Below are positions 1-6,532 of a DNA stretch of 43,501 nucleotides, one piece after another. The notes beneath the pieces are model-generated. The model saw nothing but the letters and a program-made list of their open reading frames with translations, was not told the DNA's origin and did not search any database. Numbering within the stretch: position 1 is the stretch's first letter; every line of letters begins with the position of its first letter. Source of the DNA: a virus. Both the position numbers and the translations under genes were made by a program. The stretch spans positions 1 through 43,501 of the IMG/VR virus record IMGVR_UViG_3300005337_000012. The stretch is one strand, 5' to 3'.

Positions 1-120
1 CCTGAGCGAGGCTAACCTGAGCGAGGCGGACCTGAGCGAGGCGGACCTGAGCGGGGCTGACCTGAGATGGGCTAACCTGAGCGAGGCGGACCTGAGCGGG
101 GCTAACCTGAGCGAGGCTGA
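1..120. repeat. 120-base direct repeat, identical to 43382-43501
   Basis: Bases 1-120 are identical to the last 120 bases of the window. The reading frame of the pentapeptide gene continues across the join, which supports a circular map or an assembly overlap. Because the overlap is exactly eight 15-base repeat units, it could also be a misjoin inside a repeat array. Confidence 0.9.
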
Positions 121-472
121 CATGAGATGGGCTAACCTGAGCAGGGCTAACCTGAGCGGAGCTAAATTACCCGCAGTCGAGGCTATGCCTACGCTAAAAG
201 TAGATATCCTCAATGCGGTAAACACAACCCCTTTCGATTGCAAATTAGATATGACTCAGTGGCATACGTGCGAAACTGTACACTGTTTAGCGGGTTGGGC
301 AGTCACTTTACACCCTAATGGTAAGCAATTGGAATCTCTAATAGGTACGAATGCAGCAGGCGCATTAATATTTAACGCCTCAGTTGGAGAGGTACCCGAT
401 TTCTACAGCAGTGAGGATACCGCCATAGAGTGGCTAAAAAAAGAGGCTACGCCAAGTGGAGACAGTAATTAA
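2..472 (+). CDS. Pentapeptide-repeat protein, 3' part (5' part at 43071-43501)
   Basis: This is the downstream part of a gene cut by the window ends; joined in frame to 43071-43501 over the 120-base overlap it codes for about 260 residues. Bases 2 to about 165 hold the last pentapeptides of the A-(D/N)-L-x-x type, which are known to stack into a right-handed beta-helix. The remaining ~100 residues form a separate non-repeat domain with a W-H-T-C-x3-H-C-x-A-G-W motif and an alanine-rich helix. That tail accompanies pentapeptide repeats in many phage and prophage proteins (recalled family pattern). The function is unknown; DNA mimicry, as in Qnr/MfpA proteins, is one speculative option. A terminator lies downstream at 556-592. 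Confidence 0.85.
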   Translation: MSEANLSEADLSEADLSGADLRWANLSEADLSGANLSEADMRWANLSRANLSGAKLPAVEAMPTLKVDILNAVNTTPFDCKLDMTQWHTCETVHCLAGWAVTLHPNGKQLESLIGTNAAGALIFNASVGEVPDFYSSEDTAIEWLKKEATPSGDSN

Positions 473-555
473 ACTAGCCACCGTAGCCGTTTTACTCAAC
501 TTAGCGGTTTTTCTTACCCAAGCGTTTAAATAGATATCCCCTTGAACATACAAGT

Positions 556-592
556 GCCCCAATCTAGTTATGAGATGGGTTGGGGCTTTTCT
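556..592 (+). terminator. Intrinsic terminator after pentapeptide gene
   Basis: Inverted repeat GCCCCAA / TTGGGGC (556-562 and 580-586), followed by TTTTCTTTCC. It sits between the pentapeptide gene and the next operon. Confidence 0.75.
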
Positions 593-611
593 TTCCTTTA
601 TTGGAGGCTAC

Positions 612-881
612 ATGCGTAAATATAGCTATCATTATGTACCCAAGCCTACTAAAGCAGGGATACAAGTATCAGACCACGCCATATTACGCTATTTAGAGCG
701 GATAATGAATTTAGACCTCGGTATCCCTGGAATAATAGACACCATAGTAAGCGATGAGCTAATTGCCGTAATTAATGAACGCGGGGACGGTGACTACTAC
801 GTAAACGGTATTAAATACGGTGTGAGAAATCGAATCATAACCACATTAATGCCGGCAAAAAGTAACGTCCATAGAGATTAA
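612..881 (+). CDS. Small conserved phage-type protein, unknown function
   Basis: 89 residues. The ATG at 612 is chosen over an upstream in-frame ATG at 570 because a GGAGG Shine-Dalgarno lies at 603-607 and the earlier start falls inside the terminator. The protein carries an S-D-H-A-I-L-R-Y-L-E-R motif near residue 25, a pattern I recall from small phage proteins of unknown role. Eight bases separate it from the next gene, so the two are probably co-transcribed. Confidence 0.75.
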   Translation: MRKYSYHYVPKPTKAGIQVSDHAILRYLERIMNLDLGIPGIIDTIVSDELIAVINERGDGDYYVNGIKYGVRNRIITTLMPAKSNVHRD

Positions 882-889
882 GGAGCGCT

Positions 890-1273
890 ATGAAAAAGAC
901 TTACACTAAAACATGGTTAAGCATTGAAGACGTGAAACGCACCAATCAAGAATTGGGCCATACTCATTTTCATCCTGAGACTATGAAGTATTTTCAAACC
1001 AAAATCGAAACGGATATTTTATACGACCGCTACTATATCGAAAGTGAGACGAAAAAGTACGGTGCCAAGAATACGAGAGTCTGGCTTATTAATAAGGTTG
1101 CAGATGACGGTTCCATATCTCACCTACATCGACCTTTAGCACCCTTAATCCCTAGAGAGTTTGACTCAACATACGCAGCTATGAGTTATCTTGAGTTTTT
1201 AATGAACCCTCAATCAAAGCGTGAACGATTAGGCGGTATTTACGGTTTACCCTCCTCATCCCCTCAAATTTAA
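890..1273 (+). CDS. Hypothetical protein
   Basis: 127 residues with a clear AAGGAG ribosome site just upstream. The F-H-P-E-T-M-K-Y-F-Q segment followed by a D-R-Y-Y-I-E-S strand and a basic stretch recalls a family of small phage proteins with a 'SPDTMRFF'-like start and an 'FVTSE' strand, but this is a weak resemblance. No catalytic motif or membrane segment is visible. It follows the 612-881 gene directly, in the same direction. Confidence 0.7.
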   Translation: MKKTYTKTWLSIEDVKRTNQELGHTHFHPETMKYFQTKIETDILYDRYYIESETKKYGAKNTRVWLINKVADDGSISHLHRPLAPLIPREFDSTYAAMSYLEFLMNPQSKRERLGGIYGLPSSSPQI

Positions 1274-1348
1274 CCCACAACGCACGTAAACTATAAAACC
1301 CTCAGTATACCTAAAACAAGTTAACGTCGATTTAAAAGGCTTTAAACT

Positions 1349-1555
1349 ATGACACAGCTTAAACATATTACTTTGCCGATGATTACGCATGTAATGGTGC
1401 CTATAGAGTTATTAGATTCTCTACTAGAGGACTTAGACGATTTACGATGCTGCGATACTGAAATGAGTCGAGAATGGGTTGAGGAAACGGTAGAAAATGC
1501 AAAGCTAAGGGTACAAGCATTAGTAAATGAGACGCTAAAAGGATTTATGCCATGA
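1349..1555 (+). CDS. Hypothetical acidic protein
   Basis: 68 residues, largely helical in appearance, with an acidic central stretch (L-L-E-D-L-D-D-L) and one C-C pair. An AAGG site precedes the start. The stop overlaps the start of the next gene as ATGA, so the two are probably translationally coupled. No family recognised. Confidence 0.65.
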   Translation: MTQLKHITLPMITHVMVPIELLDSLLEDLDDLRCCDTEMSREWVEETVENAKLRVQALVNETLKGFMP

Positions 1556-1761
1556 TTAGACTAATTAATAGATTATGGAGCGCAGCAATAAAACAAACTA
1601 AAAAGATAACGTTCGCTGAAAGCCTAAAACAAGTAGAGGCTCAGTTCAGGTACCAAAATACATGTTGTATGTGTAATACTTTTTATGAGCCCTACACTCA
1701 CGGGGATACCAAGTATGTAACTTATAAAAACGGCGCGGTTTACTGCCGTGAATGCCTTTAG
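1552..1761 (+). CDS. Small zinc-ribbon protein
   Basis: 69 residues: a basic N-terminal half, then C-C-x-C about 25 residues before a terminal C-R-E-C. Two Cys pairs of this kind predict a zinc ribbon. The start overlaps the preceding stop (ATGA) and a strong terminator follows, so this ends an operon. The role is unknown; nucleic-acid or protein binding is plausible. Confidence 0.65.
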   Translation: MIRLINRLWSAAIKQTKKITFAESLKQVEAQFRYQNTCCMCNTFYEPYTHGDTKYVTYKNGAVYCRECL

Positions 1762-1795
1762 GTTTACCATAGGTGGAGTGTGAAACCCCTTCCCC

Positions 1796-1832
1796 GCCCT
1801 CAGATGACCAAGCGCTGAGGGCTTTTTCTTTT
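1796..1832 (+). terminator. Intrinsic terminator
   Basis: GCCCTCAG (1796-1803) pairs with CTGAGGGC (1815-1822) and is followed by TTTTTCTTTT. It ends the 612-1761 operon. Confidence 0.85.
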
Positions 1833-1840
1833 AAATAGTA

Positions 1841-1870
1841 TTGACTTTATTATATAAGTATGGTTATATT
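1841..1870 (+). promoter_or_regulatory. Sigma70-type promoter
   Basis: TTGACT at 1841-1846 and TATATT at 1865-1870, spacer 18. It lies right after a terminator and just before an AAAGGAG ribosome site and the start at 1882. Confidence 0.6.
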
Positions 1871-1881
1871 AAAGGAGAGCT

Positions 1882-2052
1882 ATGGATATTCAACAGCGGA
1901 TGAACAGAATACAGGCGCAAGCCTCGGTAGTTAAAACGCTCATTGGTTTAGAGGTTAAACAAGCACGTCAAGAGACGTATCCATCCAAAGCACAAACGCA
2001 ACGGGAAATTGATTTACAAAAAGATAAATTCGAAAGGGTTAAAAAGTCATGA
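1882..2052 (+). CDS. Hypothetical helical protein
   Basis: 56 residues, first gene after the 1841 promoter, with an AAAGGAG site six bases or so upstream of the ATG. Rich in Q, K and R and probably a single long helix or short coiled coil. Its stop overlaps the next start (ATGA). No family recognised. Confidence 0.65.
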   Translation: MDIQQRMNRIQAQASVVKTLIGLEVKQARQETYPSKAQTQREIDLQKDKFERVKKS

Positions 2053-2255
2053 CACAACCAAAAATTCAAGTTACCAAAGCTGAAATGGATATGCTCGATA
2101 TGTTCGCGGCATTTACTTTGGTAGGTTTAGCGGCTAACCCCGCACCCTGTAAGTTAGGCGAGTCTCGGTCAATGGCAAACGCACAAAAAGCGTACAAACA
2201 AGCTGAAGCGATGCGCCTCGCCCGTTTCGATAATTATGAAATTGTGGAGGGTTAA
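2049..2255 (+). CDS. Hypothetical protein
   Basis: 68 residues, helical and alanine-rich, with a short hydrophobic segment (M-F-A-A-F-T-L-V-G-L-A-A) that looks amphipathic rather than membrane-spanning. Coupled to the upstream gene through an ATGA overlap. No family recognised. Confidence 0.65.
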   Translation: MTQPKIQVTKAEMDMLDMFAAFTLVGLAANPAPCKLGESRSMANAQKAYKQAEAMRLARFDNYEIVEG

Positions 2256-2257
2256 AC

Positions 2258-2461
2258 ATGGTACAGTGCCAAGCATCAAATGCCCATATCGTAGAGCGGA
2301 TAAACAGGGCTGAGCGGGTTGAAAGCTTTTTAAAGGACAGTCAACACCTATTTCAAACGCCTTGGTATAAAAATAGCCTGTTCAATATAACTAAAAATAA
2401 AGACCGTTACGACACTTACAACTTAACCCCACCCCATAAATATTTAAAGAAAGTGGAATAA
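2258..2461 (+). CDS. Hypothetical protein
   Basis: 67 residues starting two bases after the previous stop, with GGAGG in the end of that gene as ribosome site. Its stop overlaps the next start as TAATG. Basic C-terminus; no recognisable motif. Confidence 0.65.
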   Translation: MVQCQASNAHIVERINRAERVESFLKDSQHLFQTPWYKNSLFNITKNKDRYDTYNLTPPHKYLKKVE

Positions 2462-2607
2462 TGCATACAGAGGGAATAAAATGCAATTGGTGTGGCACAA
2501 ACCATTGTTGTCAATGCAATGCCTGTAAAGCTAAAGCTGATTGTAGGTACTTGGTTAATTTTGGAACTCAGTTTAAAAAACGGACCCACCCGACTAATAC
2601 AAAATAG
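2461..2607 (+). CDS. Cysteine-rich mini-protein, probable zinc binder
   Basis: 48 residues with seven Cys: C-x2-C, then C-C-x-C-x2-C, then one more, plus a His between the first groups. This suggests a compact one- or two-zinc fold. The ATG shares a base with the preceding stop, and two terminators follow. No named family recognised; the gene is supported by the coupling and by the Cys spacing. Confidence 0.6.
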   Translation: MHTEGIKCNWCGTNHCCQCNACKAKADCRYLVNFGTQFKKRTHPTNTK

Positions 2608-2661
2608 GCGTTAGGGCTGTTAAAATACAGACTCACGGCGTTCTACCTATTTTGTATCGAT

Positions 2662-2687
2662 AAGCCCCACATGGGGCTTTTTCTTTG
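2662..2687 (+). terminator. Intrinsic terminator (first of two)
   Basis: AAGCCCC / GGGGCTT with a four-base loop (2662-2679) and a T-rich tail. It ends the 1882-2607 operon. Confidence 0.85.
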
Positions 2688-2740
2688 TGATATAATGGGA
2701 TGACTCAAATCCGTATGAATTCCCTTATTCACTTTTACAG

Positions 2741-2776
2741 ACCTCACTTGTTTTAACAGGTGAGGTTTTTCTTTTT
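2741..2776 (+). terminator. Intrinsic terminator (second of two)
   Basis: ACCTCAC (2741-2747) pairs with GTGAGGT (2760-2766), the stem extended by three more pairs including one G-T, followed by a T-rich run. It insulates the promoter at 2784. Confidence 0.8.
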
Positions 2777-2783
2777 AAACTAC

Positions 2784-2811
2784 TTGCAAAAGTAATATGT
2801 AGTGATATAAT
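2784..2811 (+). promoter_or_regulatory. Sigma70-type promoter with a repeated downstream block
   Basis: TTGCAA at 2784-2789 and TATAAT at 2806-2811, spacer 16. Bases 2794-2825 match 42269-42300 at 30 of 32 positions, covering the -10 and the start of the transcript, which marks a shared early promoter class. Confidence 0.75.
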
Positions 2812-2841
2812 GAAAGAGTAAAAGTTTTTAGAGGTTCGATT

Positions 2842-3318
2842 ATGAAATTTAAAGAGGCTTTCCCCGCCGAGTTACAGGGCGTATCTATGGTTAAGGCTAT
2901 TCACTTAATGGTACAGTACCCGGACCTATGCGTTAAGGGGTTAGCCATTCATGGGAATAACCAAGTGTTTAAAGTGGATAACGGCCGACTATTCTTTTGG
3001 AACGTATTTGAATGGGAGTTGTGCAACTGTATTTCTATGGCACCTAAAGGCGTATTTAAGTCTGTAGATAATCCAGGTACAGCTAAAAAATCTAACTACG
3101 ATACGTTTAAAGCTATCGAAAAAGCGGTATTTGATGGCGTAAAATTAAGCGCAAATATAAGCTTTGGCCCGCATACTGAAAAATTTTACTCTTTTAGCCA
3201 CTCTAGCTCGGTCATAATACGAAAACGGCAACAAGCCAGACGCGCATTTTCCTTCTTAAGTGTAGTTAGGTTCGCATTCAACCAAGGGTACTCGGTTAAT
3301 GTAGAGGAGGTCGATTAA
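2842..3318 (+). CDS. Hypothetical protein, first gene after early promoter
   Basis: 158 residues; GAGG ribosome site before the ATG. The N-terminus (A-F-P-A-E-L-Q-G-V-S-M-V-K-A-I-H-L-M) looks helical, followed by a strand-rich part with W-N-V-F-E-W-E-L. The C-terminal third is basic (I-I-R-K-R-Q-Q-A-R-R). No family recognised. It is the first gene of an operon running to about 5014, so early expression is likely. Confidence 0.7.
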   Translation: MKFKEAFPAELQGVSMVKAIHLMVQYPDLCVKGLAIHGNNQVFKVDNGRLFFWNVFEWELCNCISMAPKGVFKSVDNPGTAKKSNYDTFKAIEKAVFDGVKLSANISFGPHTEKFYSFSHSSSVIIRKRQQARRAFSFLSVVRFAFNQGYSVNVEEVD

Positions 3319-3445
3319 TGTACCTCTTAGTTACCACAAGTGAAGTGGGCTGGAGTTTAGTCATAATACTATGCCTGTATTGCTTCTACCTTTTAAATCA
3401 AGTAAACAATCCACCTAACGACAAAAGCGGAAAGGGGAAAGGGAG

Positions 3446-3449
<4 letters not shown>
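3318..3449 (+). CDS. Small single-span membrane protein
   Basis: 43 residues with one hydrophobic segment from about residue 11 to 26 (W-S-L-V-I-I-L-C-L-Y-C-F-Y-L-L) and a basic Gly/Lys-rich tail. The start overlaps the upstream stop (TAATG) and the stop overlaps the next start (ATGA), which supports translation. Function unknown. Confidence 0.6.
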
Positions 3450-4007
<558 letters not shown>

Positions 4008-4027
<20 letters not shown>

Positions 4028-4202
4028 AAAACGAGTTAAGGCCCAGAAATCAGCAAACAGACTTTTTGAAACATATAGCCAGCTTATAGAAAGTAGACCG
4101 GTAAACGAACAAGAATTAAAAGTGACTACCAGAAAACTAAAAAAAGCAGACTATCGCTGGAAAAACGCTGTAAGTTTACAATTTAAAACAAGTAGGTGGT
4201 AA
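4008..4202 (+). CDS. Small basic protein
   Basis: 64 residues, very Lys/Arg-rich (about one residue in three at the N-terminus), which suggests nucleic-acid binding. The gene begins inside the end of the preceding gene, about 10 bases after the AG microsatellite. Its ribosome site is therefore next to a slippage-prone tract. No family recognised. Confidence 0.6.
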
Positions 4203-4205
4203 AGA

Positions 4206-4670
4206 ATGACGCCTGAAGAAGCTATTAAAGAAATTCAGAAAATTAATAAAACCTATGGTGGAAATAATTGGCGTGGAAGCCAGTGGGCAGAACATAGAAT
4301 CGACGAATTATGTTCTCAGAATCTCCAACAACTCCAAGCCGAGAAAGCCCGAGCGGATAAAGCCGAGGAGATGGTTGCGGCTATGGCAGATGTCATGGAT
4401 GAGGTAAACGCTCATGAATGCAATTGTAAAGACAGAGATCAGATTCCATTAAATAGTATAGGTTTGTGTGATTCATGCACGCTGTCAAAAGCATCCGAAC
4501 AAGCTTTTGAGATAGTTAAAGCCCACAACAAGCGCTTATGTGATGAGATTGTGGTCAATCTACAAAAACGAAAAGGTCTTTTCCCTAGTTTAGACGCTGA
4601 AAATTATTTAAATGCAGCAATCAACATCGTGAAATCAGTACTGGGAGTAAGCGAATGTTCCCAGCCCTAG
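4206..4670 (+). CDS. Hypothetical protein with a coiled coil and Cys cluster
   Basis: 154 residues. A helical N-terminal part includes an E-K-A-R-A-D-K-A-E-E coiled-coil segment (about 46-58). It is followed by H-E-C-N-C and C-D-S-C (about 73-95), a possible zinc site, and then a helical C-terminus. Such E-K-A-R-A-D-x-A-E segments are common in phage ead-like accessory proteins. It overlaps the next gene by 16 bases. Confidence 0.65.
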   Translation: MTPEEAIKEIQKINKTYGGNNWRGSQWAEHRIDELCSQNLQQLQAEKARADKAEEMVAAMADVMDEVNAHECNCKDRDQIPLNSIGLCDSCTLSKASEQAFEIVKAHNKRLCDEIVVNLQKRKGLFPSLDAENYLNAAINIVKSVLGVSECSQP

Positions 4671-5014
4671 ACGTCTGCCGCCGTAACCCCAACATGGCGG
4701 TGCCGTTTATCCTTATGGCATCTTACCTTTACTATATTAAAAATGACTCAAGCCCACTATCTGACTATGATTTCGATAGGCTTTGCGATTTAGCACGTAA
4801 CCGGTGGGCCAGTATAGAACACCGACATAAGCATTTAATTACTGAGGATGATTTAGAAGCTGGTACGCTATTTTATTTACGAGACTCAGACTACCCACCC
4901 ATAGTTAAAAATGCCGCTATGCTTTGGGCTAGCGGGTATAGGCCGGGAATAGCGTATTTACTAAGTCGTATTACTGAAGCCCTTGACACTATAACGACAT
5001 ATTGCTATAGTTAG
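4655..5014 (+). CDS. LigA N-terminal-like small protein (putative)
   Basis: 119 residues. The pattern M-A-S-Y-L-Y-Y-I-K-N-D followed by L-S-D-Y-D-F-D-R-L-C recalls the Ia segment of NAD-dependent DNA ligases ('Y-Y-x3-P-x-x-S-D-x-E-Y-D-x-L'). Phages often carry such a stand-alone piece annotated as LigA-related. No adenylation lysine motif is present, so ligase activity is not expected. GGAG about ten bases upstream, within the previous gene, supports this start. Family assignment is from memory. Confidence 0.6.
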   Translation: MFPALDVCRRNPNMAVPFILMASYLYYIKNDSSPLSDYDFDRLCDLARNRWASIEHRHKHLITEDDLEAGTLFYLRDSDYPPIVKNAAMLWASGYRPGIAYLLSRITEALDTITTYCYS

Positions 5015-5037
5015 ATAAAGTAACGGTCTAACTATAG
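5005..5037 (+). terminator. 11-bp inverted repeat, possible terminator
   Basis: CTATAGTTAGA (5005-5015) and TCTAACTATAG (5027-5037) are perfect complements with an 11-base loop, overlapping the stop of the upstream gene. A T-run follows about 18 bases later. It may terminate weakly or protect the mRNA 3' end. Confidence 0.5.
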
Positions 5038-5077
5038 CGGTGAGTTGATTGCCGTTTTTCTTTTGGAAAGGTAAACA

Positions 5078-5470
5078 ATGCCAAAACGTACAGACGTATC
5101 ATTTGAAAACGGCCGCAAAGGGGCCAGTTCACTATCTTGGGGTAAAGAGTTAGGCAAAGGAAAACAGATAACCATCTATGCCCCTGAGATGTTTGAAGAC
5201 TTATGGCGTTGTAAAAATGGCGTATCGCCTTTAAAATCGCTTATCAACGAAGTGCTATTGCTTGTTAAAATACATGGCATGGGCGTTTTACACCCAACAC
5301 AACTGGCTAAACATGTATTAGCGAACCCCTCAGCCAAGTTTAATGATGACTTGTTCCAAGTCGGTGACAAGGTTGGGGGTTTCCTATGCACCCGTGTCAG
5401 TAAAGGTACTATGACGGGTTCAGGAGTACAGCCTCAAAACATACCTAAAATTACGTTTGACGACATTTAG
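5078..5470 (+). CDS. Hypothetical protein with SSB-tip-like C-terminus
   Basis: 130 residues; GGAAAGG site before the ATG. A basic Gly/Lys-rich N-terminus leads to K-Q-I-T-I-Y, a helical middle with P-L-K-S-L-I, and a C-terminus with G-D-K-V-G-G-F-L-C. It ends in T-F-D-D-I, the same acidic-Ile ending as the ssDNA-binding protein and the helicase of this phage. That suggests, but does not prove, a link to the replication complex. No family recognised. Confidence 0.65.
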   Translation: MPKRTDVSFENGRKGASSLSWGKELGKGKQITIYAPEMFEDLWRCKNGVSPLKSLINEVLLLVKIHGMGVLHPTQLAKHVLANPSAKFNDDLFQVGDKVGGFLCTRVSKGTMTGSGVQPQNIPKITFDDI

Positions 5471-5479
5471 GGAGGATTT

Positions 5480-5740
5480 ATGCAATTCAGATTTCATAAG
5501 TATGGCTTTGAATTTAACGACACTGAATATCAAAAAATTATGTTTCATTTAAGCCTATCTATGATTAGGCTATACCTTGGGATACCTTATATTTTAGGGG
5601 TATCTTATGGCTTATTTTTTAAAGGGCTTAAACCTTTTTATTCCGTATGGACCGCTAAGAAGTACGAGTATAATAGCCTATTAAACACTGACCCCGGCGT
5701 ACACGACCGTAATTTTATTAAAAAGATTTTGGACGCCTAA
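5480..5740 (+). CDS. Hypothetical protein, possible membrane association
   Basis: 86 residues, preceded by a strong GGAGG. The middle (about 27-50) is hydrophobic and aromatic (M-I-R-L-Y-L-G-I-P-Y-I-L-G-V-S-Y-G-L-F-F), either a membrane span or a buried helix. The stop overlaps the next start (TAATG). No family recognised. Confidence 0.65.
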   Translation: MQFRFHKYGFEFNDTEYQKIMFHLSLSMIRLYLGIPYILGVSYGLFFKGLKPFYSVWTAKKYEYNSLLNTDPGVHDRNFIKKILDA

Positions 5741-5892
5741 TGAAAGACTATACCGCCATTTTAAAAGGTAATAAAACACCAATCACAACTACAATACAGG
5801 CTACAAGCCTTTTACATGCCCACGATATCGTATTTAAATTGTGGGGCTCGGTAGGTCAGTATCAAATTTTTGAAAAAGGCAGTAACAATTAG
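5740..5892 (+). CDS. Hypothetical small protein
   Basis: 50 residues, coupled to the upstream gene by a one-base TAATG overlap. The alternating strand, helix, strand look (Y-T-A-I-L-K-G; T-S-L-L-H-A-H-D-I-V-F; Q-Y-Q-I-F-E-K) is compact and gene-like. No family recognised. Confidence 0.55.
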   Translation: MKDYTAILKGNKTPITTTIQATSLLHAHDIVFKLWGSVGQYQIFEKGSNN

Positions 5893-5909
5893 TCAATAGA
5901 GAGGTTCAT

Positions 5910-6392
5910 ATGGTAAGTGAAAGTATAGGGCCGTTTAATATGACTACGGATTTGAAATTACACGTATGCAGAAATGTACATTGTATTGACTACGGCGTCA
6001 TTAAAACAGTGAACCCCGATTACCGATGTGAAAAATGCGAAATGCTTACGTTTCAAGTCAAGCCGGATAAAAATATCGGGATACTGGTAGGCCCAAAACA
6101 AAACGAAAACTACCGAACCCTACCTGAGGTACCCGACGATATGTTTTCGTCTGATGTTGAGCAAGATAGCCCTGATGTAGATGGATACAAACAGCAACAA
6201 GCGCAGCAAACCCAATGCAGTTCGGGGGCCATTAAGAGAAAACCGATAACTGAAGCCCCCAAAGAATCAGAGTTAAAGTTTATTAACGCAAGCCTTCCTC
6301 CACTATCATTAAAAGAAGTGCTTAAACTGACTCAAAACGGCATACTAACCAAGCCCGAGGCACGTAAAATACTCGGTCTCGACGCCCTTTAA
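5910..6392 (+). CDS. Zinc-binding hypothetical protein
   Basis: 160 residues. An N-terminal zinc-ribbon-like set (C-x4-C near residues 20-25 and C-x2-C near 39-42) is followed by a Q/P-rich linker. The C-terminal helix pair is L-S-L-K-E-V-L-K-L-T-Q-N-G-I-L-T-K-P-E-A. GAGAGG precedes the ATG. It is the last gene before the primase promoter and leader, so it may belong to the early block. Function unknown. Confidence 0.65.
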   Translation: MVSESIGPFNMTTDLKLHVCRNVHCIDYGVIKTVNPDYRCEKCEMLTFQVKPDKNIGILVGPKQNENYRTLPEVPDDMFSSDVEQDSPDVDGYKQQQAQQTQCSSGAIKRKPITEAPKESELKFINASLPPLSLKEVLKLTQNGILTKPEARKILGLDAL

Positions 6393-6403
6393 TTTGGTAT
6401 AAT
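6393..6403 (+). promoter_or_regulatory. Extended -10 promoter for the replication operon
   Basis: TTTGGTATAAT: TATAAT at 6398-6403 preceded by TGG, giving an extended -10 (TGn). No good -35 is visible. The start point would be near 6410, where a folded leader begins. The late promoter on the other strand carries nearly the same string. Confidence 0.6.
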
Positions 6404-6409
6404 AGAAAC

Positions 6410-6528
6410 TCGGGAGAAGGTAGTTCAATTCTACCCTGCCGCTCAGAGATAACTTCAAGAGTAGCAGTCGTTTATGTAGGCTTAAGATACCCGATCACAT
6501 TCACAGGCAGTAGAAACATTTTAGGTAG
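6410..6528 (+). ncRNA. Structured leader of the primase gene, possible RNA switch
   Basis: A 5' leader of about 120 bases. TCGGG (6410-6414) can close on CCCGA (6490-6494). Inside are GGTAG-ttcaatt-CTACC (6419-6435) and a nine-position stem 6436-6444 / 6459-6467. CTACC and CTGCC (6431-6440) can instead pair with GGTAG (6524-6528, overlapping the ribosome site) and GGCAG (6506-6510). Two exclusive folds, one hiding the ribosome site, suggest translational control. Base-pairing was done by eye. Confidence 0.45.
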
Positions 6529-6532
6529 ACCG

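Noticed and set aside
2688-2740. TATAATGG and a possible 18-codon peptide between two terminators
   Set aside because: No -35, no ribosome site and overlap with the second terminator stem.
5910-6392. Integrase or repressor indicating a temperate phage
   Set aside because: No integrase, excisionase or CI-like gene recognised anywhere; the only DNA-binding regulator is a bare LuxR-type domain.
6410-6494. tRNA or permuted tRNA from the perfect T-arm-like hairpin at 6419-6435
   Set aside because: No matching acceptor halves or D-arm in either order; interpreted as a leader structure.
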